Positions 1-13,439 of a DNA stretch of 64,000 nucleotides are shown here, piece after piece. The translations under genes and the position numbers were made by a program. The stretch covers positions 23,036,833 to 23,100,832 of the forward strand of contig NC_058045.1 in assembly GCF_020085105.1 (NCBI RefSeq). The letters are read 5' to 3'. Below the pieces are notes generated by a model that saw only the letters and a list, made by a program, of their open reading frames with translations, searched no databases and was not told the DNA's origin. Source of the stretch: Siniperca chuatsi (lineage: Eukaryota; Chordata; Actinopteri; Centrarchiformes; Sinipercidae). Position 1 is the first letter of the stretch. Each line of letters begins with the position of its first letter.

Positions 1-1310
1 TCACATGTAATGAACTTTACAAGAGAGGTGTGGGTGTTATTGTCTTATCTCTGTTAGTGATTCTGCATTATTTAGAGTCATCCAAAATAACCTCTTGCTT
101 GTTAGACTTCCTACACCAGCTGACCTCCGTCTGACGGCTGACAGTCCAGTTTATTCCCACACAGCCATACCACTGTGTACATTGTTAGGCTGCATTTGTG
201 TTATTCCCGTCAGGTGCTCTGCAAGGCTCATCCACCTGCAAGTAATCCCTGATCCTCAAGATCATGGTAGGTTTCTTTAACTGCATGAGTATACAGAAAT
301 ATGGTACAATTGTATTCCTTTCTCTTTGTGCGCAATTTGGTTAACAAGCATACTTGTAGTGTTCAATCACATTTTATTCATGAACCACCATTTTGGAGAC
401 GTTAAAGCACTTTCAGTTTGTAGTGGGGAATGATCCCCTAGTGCAGGTGAATACAGTATCCTGTCTAGTGTTAGTGAACGCAGCCCCAAGTTATACATGT
501 TTCAGCAATAAGATACCAGCCACTACATCTACGTGCGCAGCTGTTGCCATAGCAGATTTTTGCTTGAGTTGTTGTTTTACCTGTGTTGTCAAACAAACTG
601 GGTTTTGTTTGTGATTCTTTTTGTATTACCTTTTTTTCCCGGTGAAGCAGAGTGCCATTGTTGGGAGGCTAGGCACCCATGGTGAGGGCCCTACACTTTA
701 GGAATGTGAGTACAAGCACTGGGACACAAATGTAGATTTCACTATTTTTGCTGTGAGGTTCGACATGTTGCACCTAAGGTGGTAGCACCCCTGGGCACTC
801 CTCAGTGTAGTCCTCCTCTTCACAGGTGGCCTCAGCTCACTTTCCCCAGTTGTGCTTGGTTTACGTTGGACTGACAGTTTTAGATACTTTAGGGTTCACT
901 TACGGTTTCAGATTTTGTATTAAGGCTTTTTTAGCTAGAATTGTAATAAATAACTATTTCCCTTACTGGTTTCAGTTACTTTCATTTGACTATCTATTCT
1001 TTCCTCCGCAGCATCTCCAGTCCCTGCCTATTTGGCTATTTCAATAAAAAATGTGGTTTATTGTGAAAACACTTGTGTCTTGTGTCATTATCGAGGGTGT
1101 GTTTTATCATCTATTTTCCAAACAATAGTCAAGGTTCTTGATTTGACAGATGTCCTGGGGTGCAATTCCCCAGGTGGCATTGTGGGTCTTTTCCCCATTC
1201 TGTCCTTATTGCCCTTGTCACAAGTTCATAAGCACTATTGTGAGTTTTCACATCTAGTGTGTTATATAAGACTGAGATGGGGCGGGGTATCATAAGACAA
1301 GCGTCTACAG
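1..1310. other. No gene recognised; possible old LTR remnant
   Basis: I see no supportable coding exon here. Around 1,040-1,100 an AATAAA signal is followed by a TGTG-rich stretch and 'cttgtgtcttgtgtcattat', which resembles the poly(A)/R region of an LTR. I could not find paired ends, a primer-binding site or a pol reading frame. The remnant idea is therefore only an inference. Confidence 0.2.
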
Positions 1311-1319
1311 CCATGGTAG

Positions 1320-1466
1320 CAGCTCTGTGAGGCTGCACTTAAGCACAGTGGTGTTTTGAGAGAAATGGTCACGTCAGCGTGCTAACATGCTCACTATCCA
1401 TTAACAATTGTTAATGCGGACCAACTGACATTGCCATCCACGGAGCCATGTCGCTAAAAACCTTAC
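1320..1466 (-). repeat. TTAGCATGC-type teleost interspersed repeat, copy 1
   Basis: The copy runs from 'agctctgtgaggctgcactt' through 'gcgtgctaacatgctcac' to 'tgacattgccatcc'. The same blocks recur, in either orientation, near 5,525, 28,930, 39,463 and 51,475. It is non-coding and diverged. The family looks like a non-autonomous DNA transposon common in fish genomes, but the class is not proven from this sequence. Confidence 0.6.
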
Positions 1467-3555
1467 AGAAGCGCTGACAATCATTTCACCCATCTGTGTC
1501 TCAGCTGCCTCTGCAGGGTGAGCAATCTAAACACAACCTTACTGGAGTAAGGATCAGCTGATAGGAAGTGACAACCCAGTTTGATCACAGGTTATTTGTC
1601 TTAGGGTACAAATCTACTGTATGTTCAAGATGTTCTCAGATGCACTAAGGTACTTTCAACATGAAGTATTTTAAGACATGGCTATAAGTAAGTTCAATTA
1701 TAGTGGAGAAAGGAGCTCCAAAAAAAGCTTTTTTTTTGCAGAATGAAATTATTTTAAAACTGCTTATTTTGCATCTGGAGCATTTGTGAGCTCAATCATG
1801 AGCTACTTAAGAAGTATCCCATATCTACACTATACATAGAATATTATAAGGGGTCTTTATCTACAGTATGTAGCATGTGCAATATTCACTGTATTATTGC
1901 AGTTAGGCCACATTCTTTCTTTCTTCCTCCTTTGTCACATTTTGTCAGTACGTTAACAAACACAGGCTGTGGTTACTGTTACACAAGCAGCAACATGCGC
2001 ACTATAAACAGTGATGTGATGCAAGTCTTCTTAGCAGAGTTTAAGAACTATGCTGTTGCCTCAGATTCAGGGTGGGATCCACTGATTAAGGACACAAAAC
2101 TGAAGAAACAAACAGTATTCTGCAATGCCTGTTAGATTCATGTGTGTAGCTATCAAGTCCATATTTAAGACCCCTTTTACACGATTCTGTTTAAAACGAG
2201 TGAGGTGGAAACAAAAAGTCAGCCATAGACAGGAGTTCAACATTTTCAACCAACTCATTGAGCTACCATTAGCTTAATTAGCTCACTAGATACAAAATCT
2301 ACCAGCAACAGTAACTCCAGACTACCAAATGGATATTTGCAAATCGGACATAAGAACTGCTTTTTGTCTACCTCTGTCTGAAATCAAGGACCCATCATCA
2401 CTAAGAATAAAAAAATTTCGAGTGGTAAACTTCATGTGTGCCGTGCGAGAAAGGAAAGCTTGACAGGAGTAACAGTAACTAAGGGGAGCTGGGCTTAGCG
2501 AACGAGCAATTAAATACATACTATTCCTGTGATAACCGGCAACATTATTCATTATAGCTCCACCAAACAAAGCAAAGAACCATGGGTTGTGTCTATTAAA
2601 AAGTGCATTTTATAGAACACCTACATCTTTTCCAAGAAAAAGCACAGAGGCTGGGGCCTGATGTACCCAGTGAAAAGCAGAGTGTGGGACGAGGGCTAAC
2701 AGGAGGTGTCAGGATGTAATTTGCACTCCTCAGTATGCGGCTTTCAAAGAAACATGGTTAAAGATGGAAAGAGCTGGATTAAATAAGGGCACGGTGATGT
2801 GAGGGAAAAAAAGACAGGCCTAAAGATGTGTTGAGTGGAAAAAGGGGAGTTGAAATGAAGCAGTTCAGAGACAGGAAGAGGCATCCTAATGCTCTTAATG
2901 GTGACATCTTATACACTGACTGCAGAACTGAAAAAATAAACTAAACAGACAGCAAAGAGATGGGAAGTAAGAGACTTGAAAATGTACTGAAAAATTCCCC
3001 ACAACACAAAGCAATGTTATATTGTTTCAACAAAGCAGAGAGAACTGCGTTGACACAGACAATCAGGACAACAGTCAGGTCAACATGATATTGAAACAGG
3101 ATCAAATTTTATTACATATTCGTCAGACATTATAGCCTGGAACCAACAAACAATGGATAAAAATCCTGTTGCCTGTGAGATGAGGATTTCCAATATGCTG
3201 CCATCCCTTGTCCATGAGGCCTGGGTTCAAACATCTGGCCTACTGGAGTGAGCTTGAATAAAATACTGAATCCCTACCATCTCCAGGGACATTTCTTTGT
3301 TGCTGAGCTTGACCTCAATGCCAGGGGCAGAGTGAAAAGATCAAAAGATTATCACAAGAAGAACAACCACAAAGATTTGGCCTAGATTCCTTTGAAATGT
3401 GTGAGACACAAATAGGTTTAAAGCATATTGTTTTACAAATCTATACTGCCCATTGCTGGTGTGTTTTGCATGTCTTCTGTCCTCCTCCTCCTCTTCTTCT
3501 GCTTCTTAAGATGACAGCTACGTACCTCATAGTTACCCCGTAACACCATGGAAAT
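1467..3555. other. Gene-free stretch
   Basis: Only short chance reading frames occur, without splice context or recognisable domains. Parts, for example 2,280-2,580, read like old interspersed repeat, but I cannot place them in a family. Confidence 0.4.
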
Positions 3556-3559
3556 GTAT

Positions 3560-3960
3560 AAAAGGTTTAAGGGAATAACATTTTGGGAAACATGGTTTTT
3601 CGCTTTCTTGCTGAGAGTTAGAAAAGAAGATTGAAACCACTCTCATGTCTGTAGGTTAAATATGAAGTGACATCTAGCAGCTGGTTAGCTTAGGTTGGCA
3701 GAAAGACTGGAAACAGGCGGAAATGGCAAAACAAAATCCACCTACCAGCACCTTTATAGCTCACCATGAGGTTGCCAGGAAACAACTCCAGAAAATCACT
3801 GCTACCCCCCAAGAAATAGTCCCACACAAACCTATTTTTTTCACTGTGGTTTTTATGAGAATAAAACAAATGAGATGTGACGTGTTAATAATGAGATTTA
3901 GTGGGGCTCGTACTGTAGGTGGATTTTGTTACTGTTGGACTGAGCTGGGCTAGCTTTTTC
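3560..3960 (+). repeat. Teleost interspersed repeat ('ttttgggaaa...gactggaaacagg'), copy 1
   Basis: The ordered blocks 'acattttgggaaa', 'cgctttcttgctgagagtta', 'ccactctcatgtctgtaggt', 'ctggttagctta' and 'aagactggaaacagg' recur in the same order at 24,145-24,440. This shows a dispersed repeat family rather than a gene. The small open frame inside it is part of the repeat. Confidence 0.65.
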
Positions 3961-5324
3961 CCCATTTCCAGTCTTCATGCTAAGCATATTTCCCATACAG
4001 TCATTAAAGTGGTATGAATCTTCTCATCTACCTCTTGGCAAGAAAGTAATTCCAGGTATTTAACTATTCCATTGAAGTATGTATATTTATCTGTCACTGG
4101 ATGTTTAGCTAAAAATGTGAGCAATGTAACTATAACCTTGGAAAAAGAACATATCAAAAAGTAATTGCATAAAAAGGTTCAAAATTGGTAGTGTGAGGTG
4201 CTGTGAACTGATTTGATTGAACTGAAACAACCTAATCCACTGGCCACACGTCTGATTATTGTGTGTGGGTGTGTGTGTTGCTATGTTGCTCTGGCAGTGG
4301 GGGTAAATTTGTTTATAATGCTCCTACGTAAAAAATTCACTTATTCACGTACACTTATATTCAATATTCCTAAAATGTAATACCACAATTAAATAAATGA
4401 AATGATGTTACTGAGGTCTGTTTCCTGTTGCAGGACAAATCATTTGTATCAAAGTAAACTAAATAATGAAAGTAAAATAAACGATGAAATGTATTCATTG
4501 TGACAAAAATATCCACAGTAAAGAAGAAGAAGTAAAGAAGATAACTCCTTTCACAGATTTTATCATAAAGGCCAAACAGTCACAGTAGAAGAAGACACGG
4601 TTATCAATGATCTTAAAATTGAGTTTCATTGTATTTTATACAAAATTACCAAAATCACCCTTTCATGATAACCTAAACAGTCATTAATTTTACAGACCAT
4701 TCAAGAGATACATAGTAATTGCTTTCTGCTGGCAGTGACAGTAAGAAAAATGGCCACAACACTTACAGCTGTGGTAACAATCTAAGTACCTTTTGTTGCA
4801 GTGACTCAGTTCTTTAAATGTGCCGGTGATTAAACATATATCATGTTGATAGATTTGAATTATTTGAGCTTTGTTTAAATCAGGAGAGGTTAATTGAAAA
4901 GTGTTCTTAAGGAATTCTTAGGAAATACATTTCTTTCACATAGTGTGCACAATGGGAAACGTTAATGAGATATGTGAGGAGTCTTTGGCAACTAGACCCC
5001 ATTGTGATGTCCATAGTGACGCCATGAGCCATACAGGAATATCCTCCTGATGACTGTAAAGAACAGGTGTAGCTTAAGATCTGGATGGATGTGATGTGGA
5101 ACTTCTGATGAGCTCACTGGAAGGACCCACAGACAGCTGGTTGTGATAAAACTGGAGGTGAAAGGGGTGGAGGCGGGTCACACTGACACTGAAATGACAG
5201 CTGAAAGCAGTGGAGAAAGGAGCAGCTTTAAAGTGTAATAATACAAGTAGTAAGTAATAGTGCATGAACTGTCAAGTTAAGTGTAGCTTATTAAGATTAT
5301 TATGAGACGGTGGATATTTGATTA
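3961..5324. other. Gene-free stretch
   Basis: AT-rich sequence with a short TG-rich run near 4,260. No exon with both a plausible acceptor and donor and a recognisable peptide was found. Confidence 0.4.
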
Positions 5325-5435
5325 CAGGGCCCTTTGCTGCATGTCATCCCCTTTCTCTCTCCCCTGCCTTTCATGTCTCTCTCCAGGTATAACATCACAA
5401 TAAAGCAGAAATGCCAAAAATAAAAAATCATCTCA
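5325..5435 (+). repeat. Interspersed repeat tail ('gccctttgctgcatgtcatc')
   Basis: The block 'ccctttgctgcatgtcatcc', followed by a CT-rich run and an A-rich end with AATAAA, is a sequence I recognise as widely dispersed in fish genomes. The A-rich end is compatible with a retroposed tail. I cannot assign a family name. Confidence 0.5.
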
Positions 5436-5524
5436 AAAATCTAATTGTCTAATACTTTATGACCAAATACCTGCAAAACAAAAATAACATTCTCATCAGC
5501 CTCAGCTGTACTTGTGTGGTTTCT

Positions 5525-5700
5525 GCTACTTAGCAAATGTTAGCATGCTAACACGCTAAACTAAGATGGTGAACATGCTAAACATTATGCCTACTTAACA
5601 TTAGCATGCTAGCATTATCACTGTCAGCATGTTAGCATGCTGACATTGGCATTTAGCTCAAAGCACCGCTGTGCCTAAATACAGCCTCACAGAGCCGTTG
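5525..5700 (+). repeat. TTAGCATGC-type teleost interspersed repeat, copy 2
   Basis: Contains 'aaatgttagcatgctaaca', 'actaagatggtgaacatgct' and 'tttagctcaaagcaccgctg'. The same blocks appear at 39,463-39,605 and partly at 28,930-29,035. Internal TTAGCATGCTAA units make it locally palindromic. Confidence 0.7.
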
Positions 5701-8700
5701 ACTCTTGATGTGTAGACTCTTAATGTTTTTCTTTCTATTATATCTAGTTATTGTGTGTGTTAAAAATTACAACAGTAATAACATGATTACAGGCATTAGG
5801 GTTAGAGATCGCTGACTTCTGAGAAACTTCTGGTGAGTTGTGAAATTTAATGCCATTGGTTGTATTTTGATGTTGAAGAACTGTAAAAGTTCACCACTGA
5901 AGTTCAGTTCCTGAAACCCTTCCTGATCAACATCTGGTGTCTCACTGTAGTATTCTCACTGTGACAGTAGCCATCATCCCCAACTTGGGCAGGAATGTGG
6001 CTTTGAAACTGCATGGTGCTGAGCAAGAGCAAAATCTCATCTCTCCACAAAGGTGATTCCATTTTAGAGTTGCAGTTATTGCAGTGGTAAACAATCAAAC
6101 AAAGCACCAAAGCCCTGACTGATCTGGGGGCACTGCACTGTGTGGGCCTTCCAAAACAATACGCCTACTCCTGCTTCCTGAGTGAAGCCTGGACAGTTTG
6201 GAAAGTTGTGGGGCTATTACAAACATTTCTTTAAATAACACCATATTTATCAGACATGAATTTGTGATGTACTTGTCTTTGCCTACCACACCACTACTGT
6301 GTTCTGGTTTTGTTTGTTTGTTAACATTGATTATGTAATATTTATTTCTTCTGCAGCTGTTAATGATGGGTAATTATATAATAATATATGTAGTTAATCC
6401 TTTTGTGTGTGGGGTACTTGGTGTGTTTTTACTTCAAATGGCAATACCCATTTGTGAACTAATTTTAATCCTCCACAATAAGAGAAATAATATATGTGTA
6501 CTAGTTTTCTACCAAGAAAATCAGTTATGCTACAGTATATGGCCTAATGTTGAAACCTAAAAAATATATTTGAAAATAGCATTTCCCAGGAAATCATTCA
6601 ATTTGATTTTGATATATATATATTTAAAACTGCATTGAATTATTTAGCAATCTTTACTGTCCTTTCTTGTCAGTTTAACACAGTATTCTTTCTATTTACT
6701 GTAATTGTTTTATTTCCCTTTTTTTGTCATTTTAAATGAAGACAAGACAAGCAAATTGACTAAAAAAGATGAAGAGAGTAAACAAGGACATGAAAGCAGC
6801 TTGAAAACTCTCTGTTAACTATCTATACACTAAGCCCCCATCCCCCCAATCACCACTGGTTACAGGAGATGGGCGACAAGTGATAATTGAGCACACAGCG
6901 ATGACAGTTTTGTACACATGGAAGCAAAAGTAATTGTGTGAAGAATGAAAAAGACAGCTTGAGCGAGAAGTTCATGTTAACATTGCTGTGCTGGAGACTG
7001 TGTTTCACCTTCCCATAATCAACTGGAAGGAACGACCAATGGTCAGCTCAGTACAGTTAGCAACAGCAATAAATATCTCTACAAAACATTCAAAGACTTT
7101 CAGAACATTTTTGTAATATCTTTCTACCTCTTTTGAAGTACACTCTAGTACAGCTACAGCTATATACTGTATAAAAAGATAAGTAATGAATGTTTGTTAT
7201 TACTGCAGATGAACAGGAAGTTTGCTAGGTGGCTAACCAAACAGCTAGCTTGGTAAGTCAGGCTGGTTGCCTCGTAAGAAGATCCCTATACTGTTATATA
7301 CTGCTGCAAAATTAGCTAATCCAGGGGGCAAAACTTCTGAAGATGAACCTGTCCATGAATTTTACAGCAGTATGAGCCAAGATGGCCTAACATGGCTTTT
7401 TTACCTTCAGAGAGTTCAGTAAAACCTTTTAGATTAGATTTAGCCTACTGTGTGCATAGTAATAGCTGGATCAAAGCAAGGAGTACATGTTCTGCAAACA
7501 GAAATGTACAGGTATTATAATGAATCTACTGCGGTTTCAATCCCATATATTTAATCTTGAAGGCAGTAACTGGTACATTCATTAACAGTACTGAACAAGT
7601 GGACGAGAAAAGCCAGTGGACTTTAAACATTAACACACACACACACACACACACACATTTCATTACTTTCATATATCGATGCTCTCCGCTCATTTTAATG
7701 CTTCTAAATGAGTTGAAGGGTTATATGTTAAAGTCAGAAATGCATTGCAGTTCATCCAAACAAAGCTGTTTTTCTTAGATCTTCTAAATAACATATTAGA
7801 AATACAAGGTTTTCACATTTAAAGAGTTTCCCTCGGGGATCAATGAAGTATTTCTGATTCTGATGACAGTAGCAATATTTTCTCCAAATATGGTGACTAC
7901 CAATTACAGTTACAGAGCTGAACCATGCAGGTACTTTAGCCTTTATTTAGGACATCCCTATCATCTGCAGACCCTTCATACCAACCTATAGTAATGACCC
8001 AGACCGCTAAATATAAACACAAGCAGTCTGCAGTCTCATGCAAGCTGCGAGACAGCGGCAGCTAAAGGCTGGAACTCACAATAACAATAAGTAAAATACA
8101 CACACATACACAAACCCCCATAAGGCACTGAAGCATGTGTCCGTGGAGTGTAATCCCTCTTAATCCACACAAACAGCAAACAGTCAATGTGTGATGAGTA
8201 CGTGTGTGCACGAGTGTGTGTGTAGTTTATGTTTAACTGTATAGCTCATGTTCAAACAAATGCAATTCAAAGTGATATACTAGTTGTGTAATAAGAAAAG
8301 GAAGAGCAGATCTATGTTGTACAGTATGATACGTGATATGATGAATCATCAATGATACGTCACAACATCTTTGCAACTGAAGAGGAACTAAAAAATGTTG
8401 TTAAAATAGATTTACAAAAAGCAGAAATCAGATTGTGTAAAACTTGGATAATATCAAGAAATGAAGAAGATTAGGATGACAGTTTGTCTGGCATAATGTA
8501 AATATATATTATCCTCTCATAAACAAGAAATACAGTATGCTACATATTGTATCTAATAAAATGTCACTAAAATGTATATTAGCAAAGCTGTCTAGTGTCA
8601 TTCAGAAACAACAAAACTGAAGAGTCAGAGCCTTTTAAATGTAATTAATAGTTTTAATAGTTTATTACAGTTTAAATTAATAGTTTTATTTAAATTTCAA

Positions 8701-8834
8701 ATAACAAATCATTAAAAATGCATGGAAAATGGATTTCATGAACTGTCGTGTCAATTTTACATTTTTCTTTTAAATGAAAAGGTTAATATTAAAATGACAT
8801 TACTTTATAAAATCACAATGAAACATTGATTATA
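5701..8834. other. Gene-free stretch with a CA microsatellite
   Basis: AT-rich sequence with a (CA)n tract near 7,632-7,658. Open frames are short and lack domain signal. Confidence 0.4.
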
Positions 8835-9140
8835 ATCCATCCATTACCTTTTAAAACTGCTTTTCCTGAATGCACTGGGCAAGAGGCAGGGTACGCCCTG
8901 GACAGGTCTGTCGCAGGGATAAAACACACAGAAACCCATTCACACATACGGGCAATTTTGAGTTTCCAAGTCACCTAACCTTTAGACTGTTGGAGGAAAC
9001 CAGAGCACCCAGAGGAAACCCACAAAGACACAGAGAGAACAAGTAAACTCCTCACAGAAAGAACCCAACTGCTGGATTCAAATGCAGGACCTTCTTGCTG
9101 TGAGGCGACAGTGTTAACCACTGAGCCCCTGTGCCCCCCG
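8835..9140 (+). repeat. Teleost interspersed repeat ('cgccctggacaggt...gaggaaacc')
   Basis: Starts near 'ccatccatt', then 'acgccctggacaggtctgtc', 'cccattcacacatacgggca', 'tgttggaggaaacc', 'cagagcacccagaggaaacc' and 'ttcttgctgtgaggcgacag'. I recognise this ordered set as a very common fish repeat. It is non-coding. Confidence 0.7.
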
Positions 9141-11388
9141 TTGATCATAGTGCATACTAATAATTTTTTCCCTGTTTCAATTTATCTTACACACACTCAC
9201 CGCTCTGCAGCGCAATCAGTCTGGCCCCTCCTTATTTAACACATACAGAGTTGTGCACCAGGAAGAATGACAAACTAACAGTGACGGGTCAGGGCTTACC
9301 AAGTGGTCTGTGTTTTGGCTGGTTATGAATAGGGAATATAAGCAGCCAAGTGTGAAGGAAAACAGTAGCTAATTTGTCAAGTGTTGTATTTCGAAGGTTT
9401 AGTAGGTTGGTGACGATTTGGACACATTTTCTTGTTTCATTCAAACAAAGTGGTGAGTCAGCAATTGTTCATTAGTATATCAATGTGATGTTGTATGTGT
9501 GTGTGATGGTTAGCTGTGTCTTAATAGTTATAGTCACTTGATTGGTTGATTGTTTGTGAAGGGTAGGCTGATAGCTATAGTAAATGCCAAAGTTAAGACC
9601 TTGTTTTACATTTCACTGATGGTGAAATGTAAAAGTAAAAGTTTGAGACTGTTTATGTAGGCCACTTAATGTTGCTGTGCAGCTTTAGCTCTGTAATTTG
9701 AAGTAAAGCTCCAACTGACAGTGCCGACTGCCGACCCTCTGCCACTTTGCTGCCAACAGTGGGAAACATTTGGAATCAATACTGTATGGAAACACCCAAT
9801 TATTTTGTTAATGGTCTTATTTGCTCAAGCAAGTTATTGAGGCTTCAAAGTAAAACAGACTGATAAACACTGAAGTCCCCTTAGCTGCTTTAACTGTAAT
9901 ACAGTAATATAACAGTGACCTCTTTCTCACTTGTTGTGGAGAGAGAGTTTTCAAAAGAAGGGTGCTTGTGTGTGATTTTTCTTTTTTTTATATCAGCTGC
10001 TATGAGCTTGTGAGATTTTCAAGGATACATTCTGTCATATAAGATTTGACCTTGTCGGTGATTCATAATGTGAGCTCTTTTTAAAGGCATTAAGTCAGGC
10101 TTCATAATCCAAAGAGATGGTGAAATGACTTATTTTCACTTATACGTGAAAACAATGAATGTTGCTAAAAATATACTGTACATTGGACTGATAAAGCTCA
10201 GTGCATAATTGTGTTGTGGCCTTTAAGATCTTGATCTTTTGTAATCAAATATAAATCATCACTGATTCCATGACCCAGTCTTGTTTGACATCAGTAACTC
10301 CACTTCACTGGCAGCTAGCTTGAATCCTCACAACTCGAGCACGGCTATAAAAAGACATTTTGCATGAAAAATGCACAAGAGTTTCAACCCTGATGCTCCA
10401 GTCACATCATCAGTGCCACCACTACCACTAAACCTGACTTTTTTCCAAGAACACTCATATCTTTTAGTCGTGTTCCCTGTAGTTCATTTGCACAGCTATT
10501 AGGCACAAAATTAAGTAGGGGGGAAAAAAACTTTCCCATCAGAACAAAGAGATAGCTGAGGCCACAGAGGCCACTTTGAGGAAAAAAGAGGAAACTCAAT
10601 AATGGAGACAACTGCCAAAACAGCCACTTCAAGCAGCAGATGTTTGAGGAAAAGCAGCTCAAAGGGTTTTCTGTCTCTCCCAGAACACTTGTGATTTCAT
10701 ACTTCATATACACTTCATCACCATGTATTTGTCATTGAAAATCAGTTTCTGCACTTGATATTATACTGTCAATTGCTCATTTCACCAACATGTTTTATCT
10801 TCTTATCTCTTCTTACCTCCCTCTGATATCTGTTCTTCCTCCTCCTTTACTTTTGCACATTTCTAAAGATGCAGAATCTTCCTGTGAAGCGACTCTTTGT
10901 ATCTCTTTGTATTTCCATTCAGTCCTCCCTGCTTTTTAAGCAATTAAATATGCAGGGATGTTTCTTTTTTTTCTTTTTTGTCCTCTGTGCAGAACCTTGT
11001 CCCTGCTCTGTGTTGTAAGGCTGTGGCGCCTGCTGTTGAAGTGCTTCAGCTCGGTGCTACTGGTAGTTATGAATAAAAGACGCCTTGTTCTGTTGTAGTC
11101 GGGTCCTGCATCTGCCTGCAGCTGCTGGTTAAGTGATCTCTGAAGACCCCTGGCTGGTATTTGGGGAAGAAAGAGAAAACAAGGAGCATGTGTGACATGA
11201 CAATTCCCCTCGGTATGTGCAGGGAAACGCCTGAATGTAAGGAATCTGAATACATGTGTGTGATTTCATGAGTTTGAGAGAGTGCGCCATGGTTTGACCT
11301 CCAGAGTGATGCTCCATGGAGTGCAAGAGGAGAGTTACTCAGGGACAGCACAAGCCATTCCAAATAGCACTCTGAATAATGCAGCAGT
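9141..11388. other. Gene-free stretch
   Basis: No supported exon. A plus-strand TATA-like 'gaatataagc' near 9,336 is followed about 110 bases later by a donor-like 'gtggtgagtc', but no downstream coding exon could be connected to it. Confidence 0.35.
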
Positions 11389-11830
11389 ATGGAGGAGGAG
11401 GGAGGGAGGGAGGAGGAGGTGAAGAGGAGAAGAGGAAGCATTAGAGGGGAGGGTGTAAGAGAGATTGTGTATAGTGAGTGGGGAGCAAAAGAGTTGCAGA
11501 ATGAAGCGAGAACAATGAAAGGTGCAGGAGATAAGAGAGGAAATAAGGTGCAGGATCAGATGGAAGATGAAAAATGCCCAAATGGGGAGGAAGGCTGATT
11601 CACAATGACACAGAAGAGGTGTAGGAGAAGAGAGAAGTGGAGGAAGAGGATGGTAAAGGGGGCAGGGGAGAAGAAAGGGCACAGAAAACAGAGTGGAGAT
11701 GGATGTGGAGGCAAGAATAGAGAGCAATCTGTACATAAAGAGTAGAGGAGAATGGAAGAAAGCGAGAGAAAGGAAAAGAAGAGATGAGTATGGAGGGATG
11801 AACAGTAGAGAGGAGAGGAAAGACAAAGGA
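11389..11830 (+). repeat. Polypurine (GA-rich) tract
   Basis: About 440 bases in which the plus strand is overwhelmingly A and G, beginning with repeated gga/ggag units. The overlapping long reading frames on both strands (Ser/Leu/Pro-rich on minus, Glu/Arg/Gly-rich on plus) are by-products of this composition and not genes. Mirror-symmetric purine runs of this kind can form intramolecular triplex. Confidence 0.75.
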
Positions 11831-12985
11831 TGCCAGGAGAGAGCAACACTGTGAGATAGAAATCCAATTCCATTTTTTATTTTAAAGAGTTTGCTTTCTG
11901 AAAGCTAAAAAGCTTTTTCTAAAGGTCTAACAATAACCCTTCATATACAGCCCTGCTCTTGTATTGGTGGAGCTGAAACTGAGCAAATATCACCTGGTTC
12001 ACTTTGCCACAAACTACAGTTATTAATATTGCAAGTTCCTATGATACAGTATAGACAATTTAAAAAAACAAACATTGTTTTGAATCGACTTTTATTGGAA
12101 CCTTTTTCTTTTTGAGAACCAAAGATGGGTAGCCTAAAAGAAAATTGTCCCTTAGTTCACAGGTGTAATATCCACCACAACTTTGGTATGTGTAACAGGT
12201 TCTTGACCAAGATCAGCTAAATGTCATAAACGTAACGGCATGAATGCCAGACATGCGGCTTACATAAAATTAAAAACTGCAACTACAACACAAAGAAAAG
12301 TGGAAATGTAAGACAAACTGCTCAGGCATGATATCCCCAAATATCAAACAGCAAAGATAAAGCCATCTTCCAGGTCTCACTACTTGCCACACTGCTGCTG
12401 ATCAGACTGAAGCTCCAACCATCTAGTTCAATTTGAAATATTTAGAGTAGTAAATATAAACAGCAGCAATAATAACACCTAATGGGGCTGACCTCGTGAA
12501 AGATTAATTTAATAAAAACATGAAACAGCAGCAGTGATTACAACAAAAGGATTAGAAACATTAAAAACAAGACTAATGACTGAAGTCCAAATTTAGAAAA
12601 TTCACTGATTCATTTGTCCATTTAAAAAGAACAATAAAATATATTCAGTATAACGTTGTAGTGGGAAACTGCACATATCTTGCTTCATACCTGACAGCCA
12701 CTATGACATGCCAGTAATCAGAAAAAAACAACATTTTCTCTGTCATCATTGTTGTAATAAAATTTTAGACAGTGATTTCCCCTCTAACACTCTCAGGTTG
12801 ATGGCTGGTTAAAAGCACTGAAATCTAATTTGGAGGATTCACAAATGGAACATGTGCTGCATCAGAGGCGTAACTGGAGACGAGTGCAGCTCAGACACCA
12901 TGAAACAAAGAGAAGACAAGACGAAAAGAACCAGAGAGATACACAAGTTGAGACGAGAGAGCTATTTATAGCAGGTGTACTTTTC

Positions 12986-13032
<47 letters not shown>

Positions 13033-13439
13033 TTTGTGTACACACATAAAGCCCTTAAAATATGTTGGATCACATACTATAATTCATAGTATAAGTAGTT
13101 ATGCCTAATTTACAGGATTTTGAAATGAATGCCATCTTCAAAACACTATCTTTGTAATGTTGGGGGGTTGGCGTGTGTATATTGCCACTTTCATTTCATA
13201 TTTTGTGGAAAAAAAAAATACACCCGAAAGTGTCTGTATGTGTTTTGTGCTTTGCGATTCATGACTCATCAATAATCGCTTGGTTACCAAATCTTACGGT
13301 AGGGGCAGATTTCTGGTAAGAAATCAAAGTGACAACACTAGCAGATGGAACTGTGGCACAACACAGATGTGCAAATGACTGTTCATCACAACTACGCTGT
13401 CAGCTGGTAGCCATTACTGTCAATCAGAAGTTGGCCACA
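11831..13439. other. Gene-free stretch with a TG microsatellite
   Basis: AT-rich DNA with a (TG)n run at about 12,989-13,030. No splice-supported exon. Confidence 0.4.

Noticed and set aside
9330..9460. TATA-like motif and donor that look like a plus-strand first exon
   Set aside because: No coding exon downstream on the plus strand could be joined to it.
11067..11873. Long minus-strand frames rich in Ser, Leu and Pro
   Set aside because: They arise from the purine tract on the opposite strand; overlapping frames are open for the same compositional reason.
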